Below, in pieces: positions 1 through 7,426 of a stretch of DNA of 64,000 nt. The notes beneath the pieces are model-generated. The model was not told the DNA's origin. It worked only from the letters and a program-made list of their open reading frames with translations, and did not search any database. Position numbers and translations under genes: made by a program. Position 1 is the stretch's first letter; each line of letters begins with the position of its first letter. The DNA is from Planctomycetota bacterium (lineage in GTDB: Bacteria > Planctomycetota > UBA1135 > UBA2386): positions 183,147 through 247,146 of the forward strand of contig JANQJF010000055.1 of NCBI GenBank assembly GCA_028281765.1, in the 5' to 3' direction.

Positions 1-603
1 CCCGGAGATGTTCGGCCACTGGAACGTGTGCAGCACGCCTCCGTCAGCGCCGGAGAACACGATGTACTGATCCCACTCTTCGAAACTGCGGCGGGCCATC
101 GCATGGAAGTCGTCGTAGCCGTCTCCGTTGACGTCGCCCAATCCGCAGATGCGTTGGCCGAACCGCCAGTCGTCGGGCTCGAGCGGCCCGTCGATGCGGT
201 AGATCTGCGATCCGTCCAGGCCCGACAAGAGGAGAACGGCTCCATAGCCACCGTTCGCGAGAAAGGCCGAGACCAAGATGTCGTCGTAGCCGTCGGCGTT
301 GATGTCCCCCGCTGCGGTCGCCCACATGCACTCTCCGGGAGCGGCGGCGACGTGTTCGAAGCGCGTCGATCCGTCCGCACCCGAGTAGACGCGCAGAGAG
401 CCGTCCGGATGTGGTCCCGTACCGAGGTACGCGACGAAGTCACCGTAGCCATCGTCATTCGTATCGCCGGCGGCTTGGGTGAAGGTTGGCTGCGGGTACG
501 CGCCAGGGCGCGCGTAGAGGACCGACTGCGCGAACGCGGTCGACGTGAGGGCCATGAGGACTGCGGTCCCGACGACGGCCCCTTTTCCTAGTGTCCGTGT
601 CAT
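1..603 (-). CDS. FG-GAP/VCBS repeat secreted protein, N-terminal part (runs off the window)
   Basis: The minus strand is open from the ATG at 603 to the window edge (201 codons), so the gene is cut at its 3' end. Residues 1-25 form a signal peptide ending AFA before Gln26. After it come three calcium-loop-like motifs of the type D-x-N-x-D-G-x-x-D (DTNDDGYGDF, DINADGYDDI, DVNGDGYDDF), spaced about 55-70 residues apart. That is the signature of FG-GAP/VCBS repeats, which build beta-propellers in exported proteins. The protein is probably secreted or surface-exposed; no enzymatic function can be claimed. It reads away from the upstream operon at 681-3866. Confidence 0.8.
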   Translation of the reverse strand, partial: MTRTLGKGAVVGTAVLMALTSTAFAQSVLYARPGAYPQPTFTQAAGDTNDDGYGDFVAYLGTGPHPDGSLRVYSGADGSTRFEHVAAAPGECMWATAAGDINADGYDDILVSAFLANGGYGAVLLLSGLDGSQIYRIDGPLEPDDWRFGQRICGLGDVNGDGYDDFHAMARRSFEEWDQYIVFSGADGGVLHTFQWPNISG

Positions 604-680
604 TGCGCATCATCATAGCGCGCGGGCTCCGAGGCGTCACCCGGACGCCCTTCCCGAGACGCGTCGCGCGGCCGGACGGG

Positions 681-2651
681 CTACAGGTCTTCCGGTGACC
701 CGATCCGCCCCAAGAACGCGGACGCCACGACCACGTACGGCGAACCCAAGTAGACCTGACCCGGACCCGAACGCCCCGGGAAGTTCCGGTTGATCGCCGA
801 GATCGTGACCTGGTCCGGGCGATCCGACACGCCCGGACCCGCCTTGATGCAGGCGCCGCAGCTCGGATCGATGAGCTCGATGCCCGCGCCTTCGAACAGC
901 GATACGTAGCCCATCGTCTCGGCGTAGTCGCGGATCCGCTGGCTGCCGAACTGGATGTAGCACTTCACGGAGCCGGGGATCGCACGCCCGTTGTCGAGCG
1001 CCTTGCGGACGACGGACGCATACATGTCCATGTCCGCCTTCTTGCCGCCGGTGCACGAGCCGCCGTACGCGATGTCGATCGAGACGTCGTCGCCGACCGT
1101 CCGAAGCGGGATGCCGTTCCGGGGGTCACCCGGCGTCGCGACCATCGGCTCGAGCTTCGACAGATCGATGTCGAAGCGCTTGCAGTAGGTCGCACCTTCG
1201 TCCGCGACGACGATCTGGTCGCGCAGCGTCGCGGCGTCGAGGCCGCGCTGCTCGACGAGGTAGTCGACGACGATGTCGTCGGCTTCGATGATGCCGGTGA
1301 AGCTGCCGGCCTCGACCGCCATGTTGGTCAGCGTCGCGCGCTCGTCGAGCGACATGTTCATCGTACCGTCGCCGCCGAATTCGAGCACCTTGCCGATGCC
1401 GTCGCCCGACTTGAAAAACTCGTCGCTGAGCAGCTCGAGGACGACGTCCTTCGCCGACACGCCTTCGCGCAGCGTGCCCGTGAGTTCGACGCGCACCGAC
1501 TCGGGCACGCGGACGCGCACGTCCTTCGTGAACCACGAGTTCGCCATGTCGGTCGAGCCGACGCCGAATGCGAAGCAACCGAGCGCGCCCGCCATGCAGG
1601 TGTGCGAGTCGGTGCCGATCACGAGCTGACCGGGCTGGGCGAGCTCTTCGATCACGATGTTGTGGCAGATACCCTCGGAGCCCGCCGGCTTGCCGTCGCG
1701 CTCGACCTCGCCGTAAAGGCGCACGCCCTGCCGTTCGCTGAACGACTGCTGCACGGTCGCGAGGCTCGCGGCCTGTTCCTTGAGACCCATCTCGATGTGC
1801 TTCTTGGACATCACGCGATCGAGGAACGTCAGGTGGTCGCGAAACGCGAACACCGAGCCGGGATCCTGCACCGTCGCATCGTCCCCGAGCCCCATCTTGA
1901 ACAGGGACTCCGCCATCGGCGTGACATACTCGTGGCTGAAGCGCACGTCGGTCCGCACGAACAGCGCGTCGCCCGGCTGCACAGCGGCGATCCCGAGCTG
2001 GCCGGTCTTCGCGTCGGCGATCGCCTTGTTCGCGACGATCTTCTCGCAGAGCGTCATCTTCCGCGCGGCGGTCTCGACCGCGGGCGGCGTGACCTCGCCG
2101 GCCAAACGCGCCTTGTTGTAGGCGAACAGCCCACCGTACTCGACGACCTTGGCGCCGATCGGATCGAAGCCCTGGGTGAACTCGGAGATCGGGATCTCCT
2201 CGCCCTTCTGGATGCGCTCGATCAGGCCGAAGTCCGTCGACGTCAACAGGCCGATGTTCTGGCAGTTCTGGCCGTAGATCTTCTCGATGTTCTTCGCGAT
2301 GACGAGCTGCACGCCCGCCTTGAGCTCGGAGAACGGCGCGGTCTCGCGGCTGGAGCCGCAGCCCTTCGAGACACCGCTGACGATGACGCCGAAGCCACCG
2401 TTCTTGATCGCGTCTTTCTCGATGAGACCACCGCGCAGGCCGACCAGGCAGTAGCGTGCGAGCGTCTCGTCGTAGTAGTAGCAGACCCACCCCGGCGTCA
2501 GCTCATCGGTCGAGATGTTGTCGATGAGCTTGCGGTTCGGGTCGTATTCGAGATCGACCCCGTCGTAGAGCTGCGCGCGCAGCAGGTCGGGGTCCTCGGT
2601 GAGGTAGAGCACGCGGCCCTGGATCTTCACGTTGTCGCGGAGTTCGCTCAT
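681..2651 (-). CDS. Aconitase-family hydratase with swivel domain first (LeuD-LeuC-like fusion)
   Basis: A 656-residue cytoplasmic [4Fe-4S] dehydratase/isomerase of the aconitase superfamily. The N-terminal part carries the small swivel-type motif SKGCGSSRETAPF. The C-terminal two thirds is the large LeuC/aconitase core with DSHTCMAG, GSCTGG and SCGACIKAGPG. The likely cluster ligands are Cys533, Cys598 and Cys601. NRNFPGRSGPGQVYLGSP is the usual end motif. The order swivel-core is opposite to that of AcnA and resembles a fused LeuD-LeuC. The substrate (citrate, isopropylmalate, methylcitrate or another 2-hydroxyacid) cannot be decided from sequence. It starts 18 bp after the stop of the thiolase gene, so the two are probably co-transcribed. 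Confidence 0.9.
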   Translation of the reverse strand: MSELRDNVKIQGRVLYLTEDPDLLRAQLYDGVDLEYDPNRKLIDNISTDELTPGWVCYYYDETLARYCLVGLRGGLIEKDAIKNGGFGVIVSGVSKGCGSSRETAPFSELKAGVQLVIAKNIEKIYGQNCQNIGLLTSTDFGLIERIQKGEEIPISEFTQGFDPIGAKVVEYGGLFAYNKARLAGEVTPPAVETAARKMTLCEKIVANKAIADAKTGQLGIAAVQPGDALFVRTDVRFSHEYVTPMAESLFKMGLGDDATVQDPGSVFAFRDHLTFLDRVMSKKHIEMGLKEQAASLATVQQSFSERQGVRLYGEVERDGKPAGSEGICHNIVIEELAQPGQLVIGTDSHTCMAGALGCFAFGVGSTDMANSWFTKDVRVRVPESVRVELTGTLREGVSAKDVVLELLSDEFFKSGDGIGKVLEFGGDGTMNMSLDERATLTNMAVEAGSFTGIIEADDIVVDYLVEQRGLDAATLRDQIVVADEGATYCKRFDIDLSKLEPMVATPGDPRNGIPLRTVGDDVSIDIAYGGSCTGGKKADMDMYASVVRKALDNGRAIPGSVKCYIQFGSQRIRDYAETMGYVSLFEGAGIELIDPSCGACIKAGPGVSDRPDQVTISAINRNFPGRSGPGQVYLGSPYVVVASAFLGRIGSPEDL

Positions 2652-2669
2652 CAGTGTTCGCCGTCGTTC

Positions 2670-3866
2670 TCAGATTCGCTCGATGATCATCGCGATGCCC
2701 TGGCCACCGCCGATGCATGCGCTCGCGCAACCGAGCGTCTTGTCGCTGTCCTCGAGCTCACGCATCAGCGTCAGCAGGAGTCGGGTGCCCGTCGCGCCGA
2801 GGGGATGGCCGAGGGCGATCGCGCCACCGTTGACGTTGACCTTGTCCCGGTCGAGCCCGAGTTCCTTTTCTACGCCGAGGTACTGCGCGGAAAAAGCCTC
2901 GTTGATCTCGAACAGGTCGATGTCTCCGGTCGACAGCCCGGCTTTCTCGCAGGCCATACGGATCGCCGGAACCGGGCCGATACCCATCACTTCCGGAGGA
3001 ACGCCCGCGACGGCCCACGAACGGATCTTCACCTTGGGCGCAACTCCGTGTGCCGCCGCATGGTCGGCCGAAGTCACGACGAGGCTCGCCGCGCCGTCGA
3101 CGATGCCAGAGGCGTTGCCCGCAGTCACCGTTCCTTCCTTGCCGAACGCCGGCCGCAGCGCGCTCAGTCCCTCGATCGTCGTGTCCGGTTTGATGTGGTC
3201 GTCAGTGTCGACCGTGATCTCCTTGCGCCCCCGCTTGATTGTAATCGGCTCGATCTCCGCGGCGAACTTGCCGGCCTTCACGGCTGCGGCGCCGAGCTGG
3301 TGACTGCGCAGCGCGAACTCGTCCTGGGCCTCGCGCGTGATGCCGTGCTTCTTCGCGACGTTCTCCGCGGTCTGCCCCATCAGGAACTTGCAGTGCGGAT
3401 CGTAGAGCGCGGAGAAGAGCAGGTCCTGCATCTCCGGGTTCTGCCCGAAACGCGTGCCGGTGCGCAGTCCGTGCACGACGTGCGGCGCCTGACTCATGTT
3501 CTCGATGCCGCCGCCGATGCACATCGTCGCTTCGCCCATGCCGATCGAATGGCACGCGGACAGGACCGACTGGATGCCGCTACCGCACAGTCGGTTGACG
3601 GTCAGCGCCGGCGTCTCGATCGGCACGCCCGCTTTCAGGCCGACATGACGCGCGCCATAGATCGCATCGTTGCTAGTCTGCAGCGCGTTGCCGATCACGA
3701 CGTGATCGATCGCGTCGGCCGGCACGCCGGTTCGCGCGAGCGCGGCCTTGGTCGCGATCGCGCCGAGCTCGATCGCGCTGAGGTCTTGGAAGAGGCCGTA
3801 GCCGGGGGTGCCGCAGTACTCGGCCATGGGGGTACGAGCCCCGCCGAGGATGACGAATTCTGTCAT
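2670..3866 (-). CDS. Thiolase (acetyl-CoA C-acetyltransferase)
   Basis: A 398-residue thiolase of normal length. The nucleophilic cysteine lies in VNRLCGSG (Cys94). The C-terminal catalytic signatures are GGAIALGHPLGATG (His354) and the second cysteine in CIGGGQG (Cys384); NEAFSAQ is also present. The enzyme would condense two acetyl-CoA to acetoacetyl-CoA or cleave 3-ketoacyl-CoA; direction and chain length are not decided by sequence. It is the first gene of a two-gene minus-strand operon with the aconitase-family gene. The link suggests acyl-CoA or organic-acid metabolism, which is inference. Confidence 0.92.
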   Translation of the reverse strand: MTEFVILGGARTPMAEYCGTPGYGLFQDLSAIELGAIATKAALARTGVPADAIDHVVIGNALQTSNDAIYGARHVGLKAGVPIETPALTVNRLCGSGIQSVLSACHSIGMGEATMCIGGGIENMSQAPHVVHGLRTGTRFGQNPEMQDLLFSALYDPHCKFLMGQTAENVAKKHGITREAQDEFALRSHQLGAAAVKAGKFAAEIEPITIKRGRKEITVDTDDHIKPDTTIEGLSALRPAFGKEGTVTAGNASGIVDGAASLVVTSADHAAAHGVAPKVKIRSWAVAGVPPEVMGIGPVPAIRMACEKAGLSTGDIDLFEINEAFSAQYLGVEKELGLDRDKVNVNGGAIALGHPLGATGTRLLLTLMRELEDSDKTLGCASACIGGGQGIAMIIERI

Positions 3867-3945
3867 CGGGGGGAGGGTAGACGCTGGGGGGCGGGGCGCA
3901 AGGTTCGGGTGGGTTTGGGGCAGTCGGGGCGCGGGTCACGGGGCA

Positions 3946-3964
3946 GGCGGCCCGACCGGCCGCC
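3946..3964 (-). terminator. Possible terminator hairpin after the PHP gene
   Basis: Perfect 7-bp inverted repeat GGCGGCC/GGCCGCC with a 5-base loop, 3 bp past the stop codon of the minus-strand gene ending at 3968. There is no clear U-tract, so it may only pause transcription or protect the RNA end. Confidence 0.35.
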
Positions 3965-3967
3965 CCC

Positions 3968-5224
3968 TCACGGCCGCACGGGCTGCGTCCAAGCCTGCTT
4001 CTTCTGCCCGTCGAACGCCGGATTCTCCGGCGCCACGCTCGCCGTCACCACCGCCCGCACGAACAGCTCATCCCCTTCCAACCGATAGCTCGCACGGCAC
4101 CCCTCGACCCGAGCCAACACCGCACCGACGTCCGAGGAATACTCCCGCGTCGCCCGCACCGGCCGCCCCGACCCGTCGCACATCGGCTCCGAGCTCCCGT
4201 CGAACTCCGCGCGCGTCCCGATGAACTCCGTGACGAACGTCGCATCCCCATCGGCGACGATCTCCAGCGACAGCTCACTGCCGTCGAAGCTGACGTCGCG
4301 CAGCGTGACACCACTACTCGCGTAGAAGTCGCCGGCCTCGAGCGCCTCGATCAACGCTTCGGGGCAGAGTTCGCACGCGCGGACCATGACCCACCCACGT
4401 CCGGGCGTGGATCCCATCGCGTTGAAGTAGTTGTGGCAGTCGTCGGTCGCGAGACCGAGCAGCGGCGCCGCGCCGAACTCGCTGATGCGAATCGTGTTCG
4501 CGATGTCCCACATCCGCTCGACGCTCGCGTGCGTCGCGTCGCCGCGGTGACGCACGCCGGGGTGGCCGTTGTAGACCTCGAAGAAGCGCTCTTCGGGTAC
4601 GGCCGCGAGGTCCTCGGCCGTGACGGCCCAGCCGTAGTTCGGGTGATTCAGGTGGGCGAGGATCGGCGAACCGTTGAGCTCGGCCTGCGCGGCGATCGCG
4701 GCGAGATTGCGCCGAATGACGTCCCTCACGCTCTTGCCACCTCGCGGTGCGATCTTCTCACGCACGTTGGTCGCGTTGATGTGGATCGGCAACTTTCCGA
4801 ATGAGTCTGTGATCTCCTCGGCGGTGATCAACAGGAACTCCTCGGGCTCCTCGAACAGCGGGCGAAACTCGTCGAGACACTTGAGTCGCACCTCGAGCTT
4901 GCCGTCCTCGCCGAGACGCGTCTCGACCCAGTCTTCACCGAAGCGCCGCCGATAGCGCGCGAGCGCCGAACGTCCGCCCCTCGTGATGATCTTGTCGTTG
5001 ACCATCCACTTCTCGTGGTCGGCGATGATGTTGTGGTCGCTGAGCGCGAGGAAGTCGTAGCCCCGCGTGCGGTACCAATCGACGACCATCTCCGGGAAGT
5101 CGTTGCCGTCGGACCAGAGGGTGTGGGTGTGGAGGTTGCCCTTGTACCAGCGCGTGGTCGGGGTGCTGCAGGCGGTGAGGGCGAGGGCGAGCGTGAGGGC
5201 AAGGAGTTGTCGCACGGGGTGCAC
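3968..5224 (-). CDS. PHP-domain phosphoesterase-like lipoprotein
   Basis: About 418 residues from the GTG at 5224. A further in-frame GTG lies at 5215. The more upstream GTG at 5275 lies inside a strong hairpin and would put an acidic stretch before the signal peptide, so I reject it. The N-terminus has a hydrophobic core and lipobox (LALTACS), so it is an exported lipoprotein. The mature part begins with the PHP metal motif NLHTHTLWSDG, followed by FLALSDHN, LAHLNHPN and DDCHNYF, which supply metal-binding His/Asp residues. PHP domains hydrolyse phosphoesters with a di- or trinuclear metal centre; the substrate is unknown. A secreted CehA/McbA-like hydrolase is a reasonable reading. Confidence 0.8.
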   Translation of the reverse strand: MHPVRQLLALTLALALTACSTPTTRWYKGNLHTHTLWSDGNDFPEMVVDWYRTRGYDFLALSDHNIIADHEKWMVNDKIITRGGRSALARYRRRFGEDWVETRLGEDGKLEVRLKCLDEFRPLFEEPEEFLLITAEEITDSFGKLPIHINATNVREKIAPRGGKSVRDVIRRNLAAIAAQAELNGSPILAHLNHPNYGWAVTAEDLAAVPEERFFEVYNGHPGVRHRGDATHASVERMWDIANTIRISEFGAAPLLGLATDDCHNYFNAMGSTPGRGWVMVRACELCPEALIEALEAGDFYASSGVTLRDVSFDGSELSLEIVADGDATFVTEFIGTRAEFDGSSEPMCDGSGRPVRATREYSSDVGAVLARVEGCRASYRLEGDELFVRAVVTASVAPENPAFDGQKKQAWTQPVRP

Positions 5225-5256
5225 GATATCGATTCGGGATGGGGAATCGCGATCTA

Positions 5257-5294
5257 CGTTTTCGGACACGGGCACGGGCCCGTGTCCGAAAACG
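5257..5294. terminator. Perfect 17-bp inverted repeat, likely terminator of the methyltransferase gene
   Basis: The arms 5257-5273 and 5278-5294 are perfectly complementary over 17 bp with a 4-base loop. They lie 14 bp beyond the stop of the minus-strand gene 5309-5917 and before the PHP gene. Each stem ends in a short T or A run (CGTTTTCGG / CCGAAAACG), which suits a factor-independent terminator in either direction. It could also be a REP-like palindrome. Confidence 0.6.
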
Positions 5295-5308
5295 CGAACC
5301 GCCGGGTC

Positions 5309-5917
5309 CTACCCCCGCCTACGCCACAAGAACCACTGCTCCTGTCCCACCCTCTCCCCCACGCTCTCCTCCGCCCCGAAGTGCTCGATCAACTCGAACT
5401 CCTGCCCCACGCTCACCTCGAGATCCTCGAGCGTGATCCGGTGCAGCACCCCACCATTGCGCGGGATCTCGTCTCCGAACGGAAACGCGAGATGCAGCAG
5501 CACGCCCTTCTCGCCGAGCACCGTCGCCATCTCCTTCGAATACGACACCCGCAGGTAGCGCGGCAGTGACGAGAAGCACGCGTAGTCGTAGACCAGATCG
5601 AACGCGCCGGTGAACTCCTGCGCGAGCCCGAGCACGTCGCGGCACAGCACGTCGCCGCTCGAACGGTTCCAGCGCAGCAGCGCGCGCGCTTCTTCGACCA
5701 CGCGCGGGACGATGTCGAAACCGGTGACGCGCATGCCCGCGGCGCTCCACGCCCGCAGGTCGTGGCCGCGACCGCACCCCGGCACCGCGACGCGCGCGCG
5801 CTGCGGCAGGCCCCAGTGGAGATGTCGCCCCTCGCGCAGCAACGCGCGCAACGGCGGGGTCACCATGCTCAGATCCCATGGTGTCTTGCCGTCGGCGTAG
5901 GCGCGAACCCAGTCCAT
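5309..5917 (-). CDS. SAM-dependent methyltransferase, thiopurine S-methyltransferase (TPMT)-like
   Basis: About 202 residues from the ATG at 5917. The frame stays open far upstream, but that extension only crosses the divergent M48 gene and a repeat. The protein opens with MDWVRAYADGKTPWDL, typical of small TPMT-like methyltransferases. Motif I is VAVPGCGRGHDL, an acidic SAM-ribose residue follows in VTGFDIV, and FDLVYDYACF is the motif IV region. It would transfer a methyl group from SAM to a thiol or other small molecule in the cytoplasm; the acceptor is not known. A strong hairpin follows the stop codon. Confidence 0.82.
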   Translation of the reverse strand: MDWVRAYADGKTPWDLSMVTPPLRALLREGRHLHWGLPQRARVAVPGCGRGHDLRAWSAAGMRVTGFDIVPRVVEEARALLRWNRSSGDVLCRDVLGLAQEFTGAFDLVYDYACFSSLPRYLRVSYSKEMATVLGEKGVLLHLAFPFGDEIPRNGGVLHRITLEDLEVSVGQEFELIEHFGAEESVGERVGQEQWFLWRRRG

Positions 5918-5989
5918 GATGATGGTGTACTCGATCCCGCGAAAAACTTCCCCCTCCTGGCGAACCGGGCCCACGCCTAGAATCCGGGC

Positions 5990-6769
5990 GTGAAAGCCCT
6001 GACCCCATTCCTCCTCCTCGCTCTCGGAGCCTGCAGCATCGTGCCGGAGACCGGCCGCCGACAAACGGTCTGGTTCCCGGAGTCCTACATGAACTCGATG
6101 GGCGCCTCGGCGTACGCGGAAGCGACTGGCGAGTACCCTGAAATCACGAGCGGTGCACAGTACGAGATGGTGCAGCGGCTCGGCCAGAAGATCGCCAAGG
6201 CGGCGCGCGTGAACTACGACTGGGAGTTCAAGCTGCTCGACGCCCCGCAGACGGTCAACGCGTTCGCGCTGCCGGGCGGCAAGGTCGCGATCTACTCGGG
6301 GATCCTTCGCGTCGCCCAGAACGAAGACGCGCTCGCGGCGATCGTCGGCCATGAAGTGGCGCACGCGGTCGCGCAGCACGGCAACGAGCGCATGACGCAG
6401 AAGATGCTGGCGACCGGAGTCACGACGGCCGCCGACGTGCTGCTCGCGTCTTGGGGCAACATGGACGAGTCGGCGCGCGCGGGCTGGATGGAAGCGATCG
6501 GCGCCGGCGCCTCGATCGGCTTCATCCTGCCCTACAGCCGCGAGCACGAGTCCGAAGCGGACGAGATCGGGCTGCGCTATCTGATCCGCGCGGGGTACGA
6601 CCCGCACGAAGCGCCGAAGTTCTGGGAGCGGATGGCGGAGCTGAGTGGCGACAACCGCCCGGCGGAGATCACGAGCACGCACCCGGATCCGCTGAAGCGC
6701 GCGGAACGCCTGCGGTCGCTGATCCCGCGGTTCCTCGAGGAAGAGAAGGGCGGCGCGGCGCGCCGCTAG
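5990..6769 (+). CDS. M48-family metallopeptidase lipoprotein
   Basis: 259 residues from a GTG start. The N-terminus is a lipoprotein signal with lipobox LGACS, so the enzyme is anchored on the periplasmic side of a membrane. The zinc site is HEVAH (His121, Glu122, His125), with the third ligand in SREHESEADEIG. The substrate-cleft sequence VNAFALPGGKVAIYSG is also typical of M48/Oma1/BepA-type peptidases. These degrade misfolded outer-membrane or membrane proteins; the exact substrate here is unknown. Its stop codon (6767-6769) overlaps the first bases of a dispersed repeat element. Confidence 0.88.
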   Translation: MKALTPFLLLALGACSIVPETGRRQTVWFPESYMNSMGASAYAEATGEYPEITSGAQYEMVQRLGQKIAKAARVNYDWEFKLLDAPQTVNAFALPGGKVAIYSGILRVAQNEDALAAIVGHEVAHAVAQHGNERMTQKMLATGVTTAADVLLASWGNMDESARAGWMEAIGAGASIGFILPYSREHESEADEIGLRYLIRAGYDPHEAPKFWERMAELSGDNRPAEITSTHPDPLKRAERLRSLIPRFLEEEKGGAARR

Positions 6770-6924
6770 TGCCCCGCGTCCGAAGTCCGCACCATAAGTA
6801 ACCGGCCATTCGACCCGCTCGCTGCGTTGCTGCTCCTCAACTGACAAGCCGTGTCGTCGCAGCGCCTTCCGAGCGAATCGACTGACGCGGCTACTTTCGC
6901 TACGGACTTCAGACGAGGGACACT
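6768..6924 (+). repeat. MITE-like element, copy A, with 22-bp terminal inverted repeats
   Basis: 157-bp intergenic element. The ends 6768-6789 and 6903-6924 are imperfect inverted repeats (18 of 22 matching, AGTGYCCC start). A second copy lies in the opposite orientation at 30475-30639. The two copies are strongly similar along their whole length apart from an insertion of about 8 bp in copy B, next to a shared segment beginning CTGACAAGCCGTGTCGTC. It has no coding capacity, so it would be non-autonomous. It overlaps the stop codon of the M48 gene. Confidence 0.75.
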
Positions 6925-6932
6925 AGCGCGCG

Positions 6933-7265
6933 TCAGCTCGAAGACTTCACGAGCTCTTCGAACAGCGCGAACTGCTCGCGCTCCTCGCCCGCGAGGCGGC
7001 CGTCCGCCTGCACGACCGCGCGCGCCGCGTCGAGGAAGAGCTGGCGATGCTCGATCGGGATCTGCGTCGGGTCGAGTTCTTCGGCCGGTGGCGGGACCTT
7101 GAGCCACTCGTCGATCTGCTTGCGATCCGCGTCGTCGAAGTCGTGGTGGCTCGCGAGGTGCGAGACCAGCTCGCGCTCGGCCTCCGACACGACGAGATCC
7201 GTCCAGGCGAACGAGCACACGAACTTCATGAGTCGCAGGCGATCGGCTCGGGAGAGCGTGTTCAT
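6933..7265 (-). CDS. TerB-like domain protein
   Basis: A 110-residue cytoplasmic helical protein with the pattern of the TerB/DUF533-like fold: acidic alpha-helical repeats with DLVVSEAERELV in the first half and QADGRLAGEEREQF in the second. TerB-like domains are linked to metal binding and stress or membrane-associated complexes, but single-domain members have no defined reaction. No tellurite-resistance genes are nearby, so the ter label should not be read as a phenotype. It is transcribed divergently from the TIG lipoprotein at 7427. Confidence 0.65.
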   Translation of the reverse strand: MNTLSRADRLRLMKFVCSFAWTDLVVSEAERELVSHLASHHDFDDADRKQIDEWLKVPPPAEELDPTQIPIEHRQLFLDAARAVVQADGRLAGEEREQFALFEELVKSSS

Positions 7266-7426
7266 GCCGTCGTTCTACACTACGAACCGCGCGTTCTCCC
7301 CCATTCTCCGGGGCCCCGGATCGACCTACCCGCGATACCGCCGGGAACTCCGCGCAGCCCGGATTTGGCCAACCCCGAGGGCTGATCTGCAACGCACCCC
7401 TCCTCGCGTACTATGACCCGGAGACG

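Noticed and set aside
1602..4088. 828-codon plus-strand frame over the aconitase and thiolase genes
   Set aside because: It is the complement of two well-supported enzymes and has no domain of its own.
5918..6847. N-terminal extension of the methyltransferase frame
   Set aside because: The extension mirrors the M48 gene and the MITE-like repeat; the TPMT-like protein starts naturally at 5917.
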